From the NCBI GenBank assembly GCA_963719875.1, contig CAVRDJ010000002.1:1860001-1924000 (forward strand): a stretch of DNA of 64,000 nt. The letters run 5' to 3'. The translations under genes were made by a program, and so were the position numbers. The DNA is from Palsa-360 sp963719875. GTDB taxonomy: Bacteria; Acidobacteriota; Terriglobia; Acidiferrales; UBA7541. A model generated the notes under the pieces. That model worked only from the letters and a program-made list of their open reading frames with translations, made no database searches and was not told the origin of the DNA. Below, one piece after another: positions 1 to 6,937 of this stretch (position 1 is its first letter; each line of letters opens with the position of its first letter).

Positions 1-342
1 ACGGATTCGTCTGCGTGGGTATAGTCGGTCCAATTCGATATTGAAGCTGTAGCAAATACCCACATGCCTCTCGACGAGTGCCGCCACTCGGAGCGGTTTA
101 ATTTCGGGGTGCGGTTTACTGTTCAGCGGGGACGTTGCCTGGAACCTCGTTCTACCAGTCCCGGACTATCCGCACCCGATCGTATCCGATTGCAAGCGGG
201 GCAGTTGGTTGAGGTCGAAGGCACCACGGCGCGTAATAGGACTTGTCGGGACACGGCAACGAGCGATACTTTAGAGTTGATGTACTTGTTATTTGGAATG
301 AGAATTTGGACCGCAGGTGCCGCTGAGTGTCACCGGTTATTT
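1..342. other. No recognisable gene
   Basis: I see no gene I can support here. An open frame on the plus strand from 64 has no family resemblance, no ribosome binding site and an irregular composition, so it is left out. The right end of this stretch leads into the operator pair that precedes the cytochrome c gene. Confidence 0.4.
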
Positions 343-407
343 GTTACGGACATCACAAACACTTGTGAGGAGGGTCACAGATGAAATACTGGTACCCGTG
401 GCATATT
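343..407 (+). promoter_or_regulatory. Paired GTGA-N6-TCAC operator and promoter of the cytochrome c gene
   Basis: A perfect inverted repeat GTGA-N6-TCAC lies at 365-378 and a one-mismatch copy (GTTA-N6-TCAC) at 343-356, exactly 22 bp upstream. A -10-like CATATT is at 402-407, which predicts a start near 413 and puts the proximal site about 41.5 bp upstream of it, the class II Crp/Fnr activator position. Three other promoters in the first 7 kb show the same arrangement. The spacing and repeats are seen directly; the promoter call and regulator assignment are inference. Confidence 0.65.
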
Positions 408-459
408 AGGGGTCGCACGCCATTCGGTTTGCAATTCTCAGTACTCTGCGAGGGAAAAA

Positions 460-828
460 ATGTTTGAGAGAATCACAAGAAAGCACAGAGTCGGCACCAT
501 CGCACTGCTCCCGTTGTTTCTGTTCGCCCTCCCTCATTTCGCGGCAGCGCAGGCCGACGGCCAGAAACTGTTCGACACAAACTGCGCCAAGTGCCACGGT
601 GCCGATGGGACCGGGAATACTGTGGTCGGAAAAGCGGTCGGGGCGAAGGATTTAAATTCTCCCGAAGCCAAGAAGCTGACCGACGCCGAAATCTACACGC
701 AGATCGATCAGGGCAAGGGGAATATGCCTCCTTTCGGAGGGACCCTAAATAAGGCGCAGATTGACAGTTTGATTCCAATCGTCCGCGAGTTTGCCAAGAA
801 AAAAGCGGCCGCCAAGAAGCCAAGCTGA
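460..828 (+). CDS. Secreted class I cytochrome c
   Basis: A small monohaem electron carrier of 122 residues, expected in the periplasm. Residues 1-30 form a signal peptide ending in an Ala-rich AAAQ cleavage region. The haem motif CAKCH is at residues 42-46, followed by GADGTG, and the likely axial methionine is in GNMPPFGG near residue 90. The lysine-rich C-terminus follows a typical last helix (IDSLIPIVREFAK). The start is taken at the ATG followed by the signal peptide; GAGGGAAAAA just upstream can serve as ribosome binding site. It lies 173 bp upstream of the cytochrome-porin gene on the same strand and behind a paired operator, so it is a plausible electron acceptor or donor for that outer-membrane protein. 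Confidence 0.9.
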   Translation: MFERITRKHRVGTIALLPLFLFALPHFAAAQADGQKLFDTNCAKCHGADGTGNTVVGKAVGAKDLNSPEAKKLTDAEIYTQIDQGKGNMPPFGGTLNKAQIDSLIPIVREFAKKKAAAKKPS

Positions 829-1001
829 GGTCCCTGTTCAGGCTGCTTTTGAACTGGCTGCCATCATCCCGAAATGAATGATCCGTGCGGGTGGATCGGT
901 TGAACGCCCACACGGACCCGGAAAGCGCCCATGGGGTCGCTGAAGTTGGGGTGTGTCAATTCTTGAAATCCAGGACAATGACGAGAAAGGGGAAAGCAAG
1001 C

Positions 1002-2432
1002 ATGAACGATCAAGCGATACGATTTCGGGCAATTACTATCATCAGTACATCCTTTGCGCTGTTGATCAGTCTTTTCCTGCAAGTTCCGGCGGCTTCCGCG
1101 ATCCCGAGCTACGCTCGACAGACCGGGTTTCCATGCAAGTCCTGTCATTATACGCCGCCGGAACTGACGCCGCTCGGACGGGCGTTCAAGCTGAACGGCT
1201 ATACCATGGCCGGAAAACCAACGGTCACTTCGCCGGGAAAGGGAAATCAAGGCGCGCTCAACATATTAGAGTCCTTCCCGCTTTCGGTCTTATTCGATAC
1301 TGCCTTCACCTCGTTGAGGTCTCCACAGCCAGTCGTCCAAACCGGCGGCACCCTAACCTCTCAGAACGGCAGTTTTCAGTTTCCCGAGGACGCTTCGCTC
1401 TTTCTGGCCGGCGCGTGGTCCACACATGTCGGCAGTTTCGTTCAGGTGACGTATTCCAGCCAGAACGATCATTTCACTTGGGACAACTCCGACATCCGGT
1501 ATGCCAATTCAACGAAGCTGTTCAAAAAGGACCTCGCATTCGGAATCACACTAAACAACAACCCCACCGTGGAAGACCTCTGGAACAGCACTCCGGCATG
1601 GGGCTTTCCATGGGTGAACAGTGATTGGGCGCCTACGCCTAATGCGGGCGCAATCATCAATGGAGGACTGGCGCAAGACGTTGCGGGAATTGGCGGATAT
1701 GCGATGTGGAACAACCACCTGTATATCGCCGGAACCATCTATCGTTCGGCGCACATCGGCGCTCCGCTGCCAAATGCGGGAGTGGACGCCACCGGAACGG
1801 TGCCCCTGAGCATTAATATCCGCGGGGTAGCTCCTTACTGGCGCGTCGCCTGGCAGCAAACCTCGAAAAACAACTACCTGGAGGTTGGAAGCTACGGCAT
1901 TCACATGAAATCGACCCCAGGGAGCGTGACAACGGGCGTCACCGGTTTGGAAGACAGCTATACCGACTGGGCTGCCGATTTCCAGTACGATCGGACCATT
2001 CCCCAATTCCGGGGCGACGTGCTCTCGATTCGCGGCACGTATATCCGCGAAAATTCAGCACTGCTGGCGACGGCTAGCATCCCAGTGAATCCAGGGGCTG
2101 CTTTCGTCCCGCATCACCTCAATACCGTCCAGGCGAACGCGGAGTATCACTTCGGCGACAAGTACTCGGGTACCATCGGATATTTCAACGTTACCGGAAC
2201 TCCCGATCCCCTGCTCTTTCCGGCGGGTCCTGTGACTGGAAATGCGAACGGTGACCCACGAAGCAACGGCGTCATTGCGAACGTCTCCTGGTGGCCCGTT
2301 CAGAATATCGGCCTCACGTTGCAGTACACCGGTTATACCCGGTTCAATGGCGCCGGCACCAATTATGACGGGGCGGGACGCAGTGCCGGTTCAAACAATA
2401 CAATCTATTTGCTCGCGCGATTCGTTTTCTAG
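1002..2432 (+). CDS. Fused monohaem cytochrome-porin, Cyc2-like outer-membrane protein
   Basis: A 476-residue protein with a signal peptide (about residues 1-31, ending AASA), then SYARQTGFPCKSCH with a single haem motif at residues 45-49, then PPELTPLGRAFKLNGY, and then about 400 residues of alternating, aromatic-rich sequence ending in ARFVF. A terminal Phe is typical of beta-barrel outer-membrane proteins. The N-terminal ARQTG-x2-C-x2-CH plus LGRAFK-x-NGY pattern resembles Cyc2-type fused cytochrome-porins, which carry electrons across the outer membrane in iron oxidation. An upstream in-frame start exists, but the ATG at 1002 follows AAAGGGGAAA and directly begins the signal peptide. The substrate is not shown by the sequence; iron oxidation or other extracellular electron transfer is inference. 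Confidence 0.7.
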   Translation: MNDQAIRFRAITIISTSFALLISLFLQVPAASAIPSYARQTGFPCKSCHYTPPELTPLGRAFKLNGYTMAGKPTVTSPGKGNQGALNILESFPLSVLFDTAFTSLRSPQPVVQTGGTLTSQNGSFQFPEDASLFLAGAWSTHVGSFVQVTYSSQNDHFTWDNSDIRYANSTKLFKKDLAFGITLNNNPTVEDLWNSTPAWGFPWVNSDWAPTPNAGAIINGGLAQDVAGIGGYAMWNNHLYIAGTIYRSAHIGAPLPNAGVDATGTVPLSINIRGVAPYWRVAWQQTSKNNYLEVGSYGIHMKSTPGSVTTGVTGLEDSYTDWAADFQYDRTIPQFRGDVLSIRGTYIRENSALLATASIPVNPGAAFVPHHLNTVQANAEYHFGDKYSGTIGYFNVTGTPDPLLFPAGPVTGNANGDPRSNGVIANVSWWPVQNIGLTLQYTGYTRFNGAGTNYDGAGRSAGSNNTIYLLARFVF

Positions 2433-2607
2433 GAGGCCGTTTCTCGGGACCTGTCCGTTTCAATCAGTGGAAAGGTCTCTTCGTCAGGGGGCAGATCGAA
2501 GTTCGCTCAGTACCGCGTTCCTCGGTCAGTGGTGACCGAAACCGGTGGTGGGGGACTTGAAAGCGCAAGCTCGGCCAGAACGCGTGAGTTTAACCGCCAG
2601 CGCTTAC

Positions 2608-3405
2608 CTAACTTTGGACCAGCCGCTCCAAGCCTGGCCTGTCCTTTATGGTCAGAGTGGAACCTTTGACGATCAACAAATTCTTCCTCTTGAGGTCCGC
2701 AAAAGTTCGCGTCACGGTCTCTCTGGAAGTTCCGATCATCTGCGCAATCTCTTCATGCGTGAGGGTCAGTTTAGCAGTCGTGGCCCCTTTTCCTGATTTG
2801 TGATCCGTGGTCAAGTCCAGAATGAAGCGAGCCAGCTTTTCTCCCGCGGAATGCGAAAGACCAATGGAGCGCATTTCCGCGATCGCAGAATGGTAGGTTT
2901 GGCCGAGCTGTTGCGCCACGCGCACCGCAACGTCGCCGTATTCGCGAAGGAAACTCAGGAAATCCTCCCTGGAAACAAAATTCGCCTGCGTGGGCTCGAC
3001 CACCTCCGCGGTCAGCTCATAGGGTGTTCCGGTAACGGTGGAAGGCAAGCCCAGAACTTCTCCGGGCTCCGAAAGCCTGACGATAAGTGTTCTTCCATCG
3101 ATCGAAGAGGTCGAAAGCTTGACTCGCCCGGAGCACAGGATGAAAACGCCTCGCCCAGTCTGTCCCTCAAGAAAGAGGGTTGCGCCTTTTGGATAGGACG
3201 AAGCGTGCGTGATCATCGAAAGACGTTGCACGGCCGGTGGGGAAAGGTTGCAAAATAGCCGATCCTCCCGGTGAGGGCAGGTAACGCAACTTTCGATTAT
3301 TTCCAGGCCGTAAGGCGCGCGCATCGAAGTGAGTGTCATTGTAGCTCGCTTGCCATGCGGTACAAAACGAAACCGGCCCACTGAGGGCGGTTGAGTGTCA
3401 ATCAT
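2608..3405 (-). CDS. Crp/Fnr-family transcription regulator with N-terminal cysteine cluster
   Basis: 265 residues: a cyclic-nucleotide-binding-like beta-roll (about 55-165), a dimer helix, and a winged helix-turn-helix (about 200-250) with LTHEEIAQMIGTSRETVTRTF. The recognition helix carries R-E-T-V-T-R, matching the Arg, Glu and Arg that read TGTGA in E. coli CRP rather than the Val-Glu-Ser-Arg set of FNR. Cysteines at 40, 43 and 52 form a CX2CX8C group like FNR iron-sulfur ligands. The only other cysteine (91) is in the beta-roll, not where the fourth FNR ligand sits, so cluster binding is uncertain. The gene is divergent from the gene at 3743, and its own promoter carries the paired operator, suggesting autoregulation. 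The ligand could be oxygen, NO or redox state. Confidence 0.88.
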   Translation of the reverse strand: MIDTQPPSVGRFRFVPHGKRATMTLTSMRAPYGLEIIESCVTCPHREDRLFCNLSPPAVQRLSMITHASSYPKGATLFLEGQTGRGVFILCSGRVKLSTSSIDGRTLIVRLSEPGEVLGLPSTVTGTPYELTAEVVEPTQANFVSREDFLSFLREYGDVAVRVAQQLGQTYHSAIAEMRSIGLSHSAGEKLARFILDLTTDHKSGKGATTAKLTLTHEEIAQMIGTSRETVTRTFADLKRKNLLIVKGSTLTIKDRPGLERLVQS

Positions 3406-3427
3406 AATATACCTCTCTCCTGAGATT

Positions 3428-3491
3428 TATTTAGCAGAAAGCGATTCAGCGGGATGTGACCTACATCACGGTTAGAAGTAACGTGTATCAC
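3428..3491 (-). promoter_or_regulatory. Paired GTGA-N6-TCAC operator and promoter of the Crp/Fnr gene
   Basis: The perfect repeat GTGA-N6-TCAC is at 3456-3469. A copy with one mismatch (GTAA-N6-TCAC as read on the plus strand) is at 3478-3491, again 22 bp away. Reading leftwards, TAAATA at 3433-3428 can serve as -10, predicting a start near 3421 with the proximal site centred 41.5 bp upstream. The distance from the proximal site to the start codon (about 50 bp) equals that at the UspA promoter. Confidence 0.65.
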
Positions 3492-3651
3492 GGTCCGAAA
3501 CGGTGCGAACGCGTCACTTCGGACACCCTCGACCAGGACTCGGTAACGCGGGGTTAACCCATTCGGGCAGATTACTCCTGGCAAGTCCTCCCCCAAGAAA
3601 TTGGCCGCTGAGTTATTCATTCTTCAAGCGGCGGGACCTGACGAATTGACT

Positions 3652-3715
3652 GTGATTTGCGTCACGTGGTTCCGTGACCCCGGTTACATCCCCGCGCTGC
3701 CGATCTGCCCATAAT
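3652..3715 (+). promoter_or_regulatory. Paired GTGA-N6-TCAC operator and promoter of the 3743 gene
   Basis: A perfect GTGA-N6-TCAC is at 3652-3665, and a one-mismatch copy (GTGA-N6-TTAC) at 3674-3687 lies in the same 22-bp register. CATAAT at 3710-3715 is a good -10 and predicts a start near 3722, again placing the proximal site centre 41.5 bp upstream. This is the right-hand half of the divergent region between the regulator and the small Cys-containing protein. Confidence 0.65.
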
Positions 3716-3742
3716 GATCGAGAAGGTGAAGGAGGTAGGACG

Positions 3743-4123
3743 ATGCCGCAAGACGATCGAAATACCCTCGAGGTTCTGAAAGCGGAGCTTAATTTTGTGA
3801 AAAAGGGCGGCTACGGCCGCTCCCCGCGCGAGCCCTGGCGAGTCCAGCTGTTTTTTGAAGACTCGCCAACCTGCATGAATTATGACACGAAGGAAGATCG
3901 AACCCCGTGCGCCGATTGCTTGTTAATGCAATTTGTGCCCGCCGACAAGCATGGCGAGAGGGTTCCGTGCCGTCACATTCCCCTGACATCCGATGGTGAC
4001 ACTTTGCTCCAATTGTATCGAGGGGGGACGGAACCGGAGATCGAAGTGGCAGTATCCATCTGGTTGGAGAAAGAGATTGCGAAGCTGGAGGGCGAGGAAA
4101 GCCCTGGCTCGCCTTCGGCTTAG
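3743..4123 (+). CDS. Small cytosolic protein with a conserved-looking cysteine set
   Basis: 126 residues, no signal peptide or membrane segment, function not recognised. The centre carries four cysteines in the pattern C-x12-C-x2-C-x16-C, the last followed by RHIP, which could bind a metal or an iron-sulfur cluster. The C-terminus is an acidic amphipathic helix. The start at 3743 is set by a strong AAGGAGG ribosome binding site; the longer frame upstream would run through the operator. It is divergent from the Crp/Fnr regulator and under its own paired operator, so it probably serves the same redox or stress response. The zinc-ribbon-like gene 73 bp downstream may be co-transcribed. Confidence 0.75.
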   Translation: MPQDDRNTLEVLKAELNFVKKGGYGRSPREPWRVQLFFEDSPTCMNYDTKEDRTPCADCLLMQFVPADKHGERVPCRHIPLTSDGDTLLQLYRGGTEPEIEVAVSIWLEKEIAKLEGEESPGSPSA

Positions 4124-4196
4124 CCCAGCCAAAGCACGGGGACACAACGCATCGTTTCTTGCGGCAACGTCATCCTCGAAGGAAAGGAGGCCCGTT

Positions 4197-4487
4197 ATGG
4201 TTTTAAATCTTCGACCAAAATGCGCGAACCCCAGTTGCGCAGCATCTTTCGAATGGCTGGCGGGCGGCCGGCTTTTCCGATTCCGACGCGAATCCATGGA
4301 TCTTGCTCCGGCCGGCGGAATGGACACCGGTGCAAATGGCTCTCACCCGATAGGACATTTCTGGCTCTGCGAGCGTTGCTCGAACGTCTACACGCTCAAT
4401 TACAAACCTGGCCAGGGAGTAGTAATTTTGCCGCTATGGCCAGAATTACCAGCGGCGAAAAACAATATGCACTTGCCTGCCTCCTGA
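4197..4487 (+). CDS. Small zinc-ribbon-like protein
   Basis: 96 residues. Two cysteine pairs, CANPSC near the N-terminus and CERC about 45 residues later, with the sequence between them rich in beta-strand-forming residues, look like a single zinc ribbon. The start is placed at the ATG after GGAAAGGAGG. It follows the Cys-containing gene at 3743 on the same strand, and its 3' end faces the alcohol dehydrogenase gene. No precise function is recognised. Confidence 0.7.
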   Translation: MVLNLRPKCANPSCAASFEWLAGGRLFRFRRESMDLAPAGGMDTGANGSHPIGHFWLCERCSNVYTLNYKPGQGVVILPLWPELPAAKNNMHLPAS

Positions 4488-4649
4488 CCGTTCCCGGTAT
4501 AGGAAAGGCAAGGATCGCATCCGGCGGCCGCCATTCAACCCAATCGTACGGCAAGTACGGCCGCCGGCCCTCCTTCTCTGATTAATCCCACAGATTCGAA
4601 CTAATTCTCGGGACGCCGATCCGCGCTTCGAAGTGTTCCTATACGCAAA

Positions 4650-4680
4650 CGGAGCGGGGGGATTGTTTCCGCCCGCTCCG
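4650..4680. terminator. GC-rich hairpin between convergent genes
   Basis: A 9-bp perfect stem (CGGAGCGGG at 4650-4658 with CCCGCTCCG at 4672-4680) and a 13-nt loop lie between the convergent zinc-ribbon and alcohol dehydrogenase genes. There is no strong T-run on either side, so intrinsic termination is only plausible. Confidence 0.45.
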
Positions 4681-4707
4681 AAAGCAGCCGATACGCATTA
4701 CTTGCGT

Positions 4708-5805
4708 TTATGGCGTTATTGCGACCTTGATTACTCCGTCCGAACGCTCGCCAAACAGCTTGTAGGCGTCAACGATTTTGTCCAGGGAAAATGTGTGAGT
4801 GATCAGCGGAACCAAGTCCAAGCGGCCGTGACGCACAAGTTCGATCAGCCTGCGCATCCGCTCTTTTCCGCCGGGGCAAAGCGTCGTGATGATTTTTTGA
4901 TTGGCCAGGCCCGCGGCAAATGACTCGGGAGGAATCGCGAGCTTGCCTGAGTACACGCCGAGGCTCGAAAGCGTTCCGCCTGCCCGGATCACGCGCAGCG
5001 CGTTCTCAAACGTAGCCTGCGTCCCGAGGGCCTCAATCGCAACGTCCACGCCTACGCCGCCCGTCAGGCGCCTGATTTCCGCCACCACGTCGACTTCGTT
5101 TTGGTTCAAAACGATGTCGGCGCCCATCCGCTTCGACATGCGCGTTCGAACAGGATCCGATTCCACGGCAATGATCAGGCTCGCGCCTTTCAGTTTTGCG
5201 CCGGCGGTCGCGCACAGGCCGATGGGGCCCTGAGCAAAAACGGCAACCGTGTCGCCAATCTGGAGATTCGCACTTTCCACAGCGGAAATACCGGTGGAGG
5301 CAATATCCGCCAGAAGCACGACCTGCTCGTCGGTCAGTTCATCGGGAATTTTGGCCAGATTCGCCTGGGCGCTCGGAACCAGAAGATATTCCGCCTGGGC
5401 TCCGTTGATGGTGTTGCCGAATTTCCAGCCACCGATGGGGCCGCCGCACTGTGCGAGGTCGCCGCCGAGGCAGTAGTTGCATTGCCCGCACGGGGTGATT
5501 GCGCCGACCAGAACACGGTTGCCAATCTCATATCCTGTGACGCCGACGCCGAGTTCGTGTATGACCCCCACGGGTTCGTGACCGATCACCAGGCCGGGCC
5601 TCACGGGGTATTCTCCTTTCAAAATGTGCAAATCCGTCCCGCAAATGGTCGTCAGCGTAACGCGAATGACCGCCTCACCCGGGCCGGCCTTGGGAATCGG
5701 GACCTGCTCGATGGCAATTTGATTGGGACCGCGAAAAACCAGCGCTCGCATCGTCGTCGTGGACTTCCTTTTCGCCGGAATCGACGAAGATGTTACTGTA
5801 GGCAT
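4708..5805 (-). CDS. Zinc-dependent medium-chain alcohol dehydrogenase
   Basis: 365-residue cytosolic NAD(P)-dependent oxidoreductase of the zinc MDR family. Catalytic zinc ligands are in TICGTDLH and GHEPVG; the structural zinc site is CGQCNYC plus a fourth cysteine seven residues on. A Rossmann segment with GPIGLCA follows in mid-protein. The start at 5805 is chosen because GAGGAGG precedes it by 5 nt; the upstream extension has no such site. It lies 130 bp downstream of the UspA gene on the same strand with no operator of its own, so it is probably read from the UspA promoter. An aldehyde or alcohol interconversion under low oxygen is plausible; the substrate is unknown. Confidence 0.88.
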   Translation of the reverse strand: MPTVTSSSIPAKRKSTTTMRALVFRGPNQIAIEQVPIPKAGPGEAVIRVTLTTICGTDLHILKGEYPVRPGLVIGHEPVGVIHELGVGVTGYEIGNRVLVGAITPCGQCNYCLGGDLAQCGGPIGGWKFGNTINGAQAEYLLVPSAQANLAKIPDELTDEQVVLLADIASTGISAVESANLQIGDTVAVFAQGPIGLCATAGAKLKGASLIIAVESDPVRTRMSKRMGADIVLNQNEVDVVAEIRRLTGGVGVDVAIEALGTQATFENALRVIRAGGTLSSLGVYSGKLAIPPESFAAGLANQKIITTLCPGGKERMRRLIELVRHGRLDLVPLITHTFSLDKIVDAYKLFGERSDGVIKVAITP

Positions 5806-5935
5806 GACGGCCTCCTCTTCATACGTCTCAAATATCGAACAATGAAACTCCTTGGTGTGTAATTCTCGTATCGACCAAGAGCACGGCAACGTCCGCCGCG
5901 ACCGGCGCTTGGACCACAGCTAATTCGATTGTCGC

Positions 5936-6829
5936 TCACGCACGCACGGTCAGAACCGGGCATTGCGCGTTGGCAGCCACCTGATAGGCAATGGACCGCA
6001 GCAAATGCGTAGTTGCACCGACTCCTCTTTGGGGAGCGCGTACGCCGAGGACGATCAGGTCGGCGCCAAGAGCGATGGCGACCTCCAAGATTTTCTCCGC
6101 CTCCGGGCCTTGCTCGACCCTGCACTTCGGCTCGCACCACGGTTCGGCGTCCGCGGGTACAAGGGTTTGAAGCCGGCGCAACGCGGACTCCGTATATTGC
6201 CTAGCATGCACCAGTTCTCCGGCCTCTGGTTTGCCCGTAACATTGAGCAGCGTCAGATCCGACTGATGCTCTTGCGCGATGGACACTGCGAAAGGCAGCG
6301 CGGCCAGAGACTCGGGCGAAAAGTCCGTTGCGAAGAGAATCTGCCTCATCGCCAGGCGGCGCTCCGTGTTTTGTGAAACGCGAGGCCCTACAGTGAGCAC
6401 GGGGCAGGTTGCTTTCCGGAACGTTTCTTCCGCAGCCGATCCGAGCAACGCGCGGCGGACACCCGTTCGTCCGTGTGTGCCCATCACAATCAGATCTGTG
6501 TTCTGCTGCTTCACGATTTCACTGAGGGTCGGCCACAGGTCTCCCTCGGCGACGGTCACTTCATGGGGAATGGTTGCTAACATCTCATGCAATTGCTGCG
6601 CTTCAAATTTAGCTTGTTCCTCGGCAGCCTCCATCACTTGCGGCATGGCTTCCGGGCCGACGATGGGATACGTCGCTGGGAACCGGACATGCAATCCATG
6701 TACTTTGGCGCCGTATTGCCTGGCCAAACCAATCGCATAAGGCAAGGCAGCTTCCGCGGCGGGGGAAAAGTCTGTCGCGAACAGGATATTCTTCAGAGCG
6801 ATTCGCGTTTTGGTTGCCACAGCGCTCAT
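5936..6829 (-). CDS. Tandem universal stress protein (UspA family)
   Basis: 297 residues with two UspA domains (about 8-150 and 158-297). Domain 1 keeps the nucleotide-binding pattern G-x2-G-x9-G-S (GTHGRTG...LLGS). In domain 2 the corresponding segment (GVRAPQRGVGATTH) departs from it, so only the first half may bind ATP. The start is fixed by a full AGGAGGTGA site. The promoter carries two perfect GTGA-N6-TCAC repeats, and the alcohol dehydrogenase follows downstream. Double Usp proteins next to fermentative dehydrogenases are typical of hypoxia or dormancy regulons in other bacteria; that role here is inferred. Confidence 0.92.
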   Translation of the reverse strand: MSAVATKTRIALKNILFATDFSPAAEAALPYAIGLARQYGAKVHGLHVRFPATYPIVGPEAMPQVMEAAEEQAKFEAQQLHEMLATIPHEVTVAEGDLWPTLSEIVKQQNTDLIVMGTHGRTGVRRALLGSAAEETFRKATCPVLTVGPRVSQNTERRLAMRQILFATDFSPESLAALPFAVSIAQEHQSDLTLLNVTGKPEAGELVHARQYTESALRRLQTLVPADAEPWCEPKCRVEQGPEAEKILEVAIALGADLIVLGVRAPQRGVGATTHLLRSIAYQVAANAQCPVLTVRA

Positions 6830-6850
6830 AAGTCACCTCCTCATGGATCT

Positions 6851-6914
6851 TGTATACCCCGAAACCGGAATACCGCAGGTGATTGGGGTCACATTCTGCT
6901 GTGAGTGCCGTCAC
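6851..6914 (-). promoter_or_regulatory. Two perfect GTGA-N6-TCAC operators and promoter of the UspA-ADH unit
   Basis: Perfect repeats at 6879-6892 and 6901-6914, 22 bp apart. Reading leftwards, TATACA at 6856-6851 serves as -10, with a predicted start near 6844 and the proximal site centred at -41.5. This is the strongest of the four operator pairs. The distal site lies only about 24 bp from the start of the divergent integrase-like frame and could also affect it. Confidence 0.7.
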
Positions 6915-6937
6915 TTTATTAAAAACTCTGTGATGCA

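Noticed and set aside
64..384. Open frame of 106 residues before the cytochrome gene
   Set aside because: No family resemblance or ribosome binding site, and it runs through the operator pair.
473..913. Minus-strand frame over the cytochrome c gene
   Set aside because: It is the antisense of a clear cytochrome c with signal peptide and haem motif.
3402..3620. Minus-strand frame in the regulator's promoter region
   Set aside because: It covers the operators and promoter and resembles no protein.
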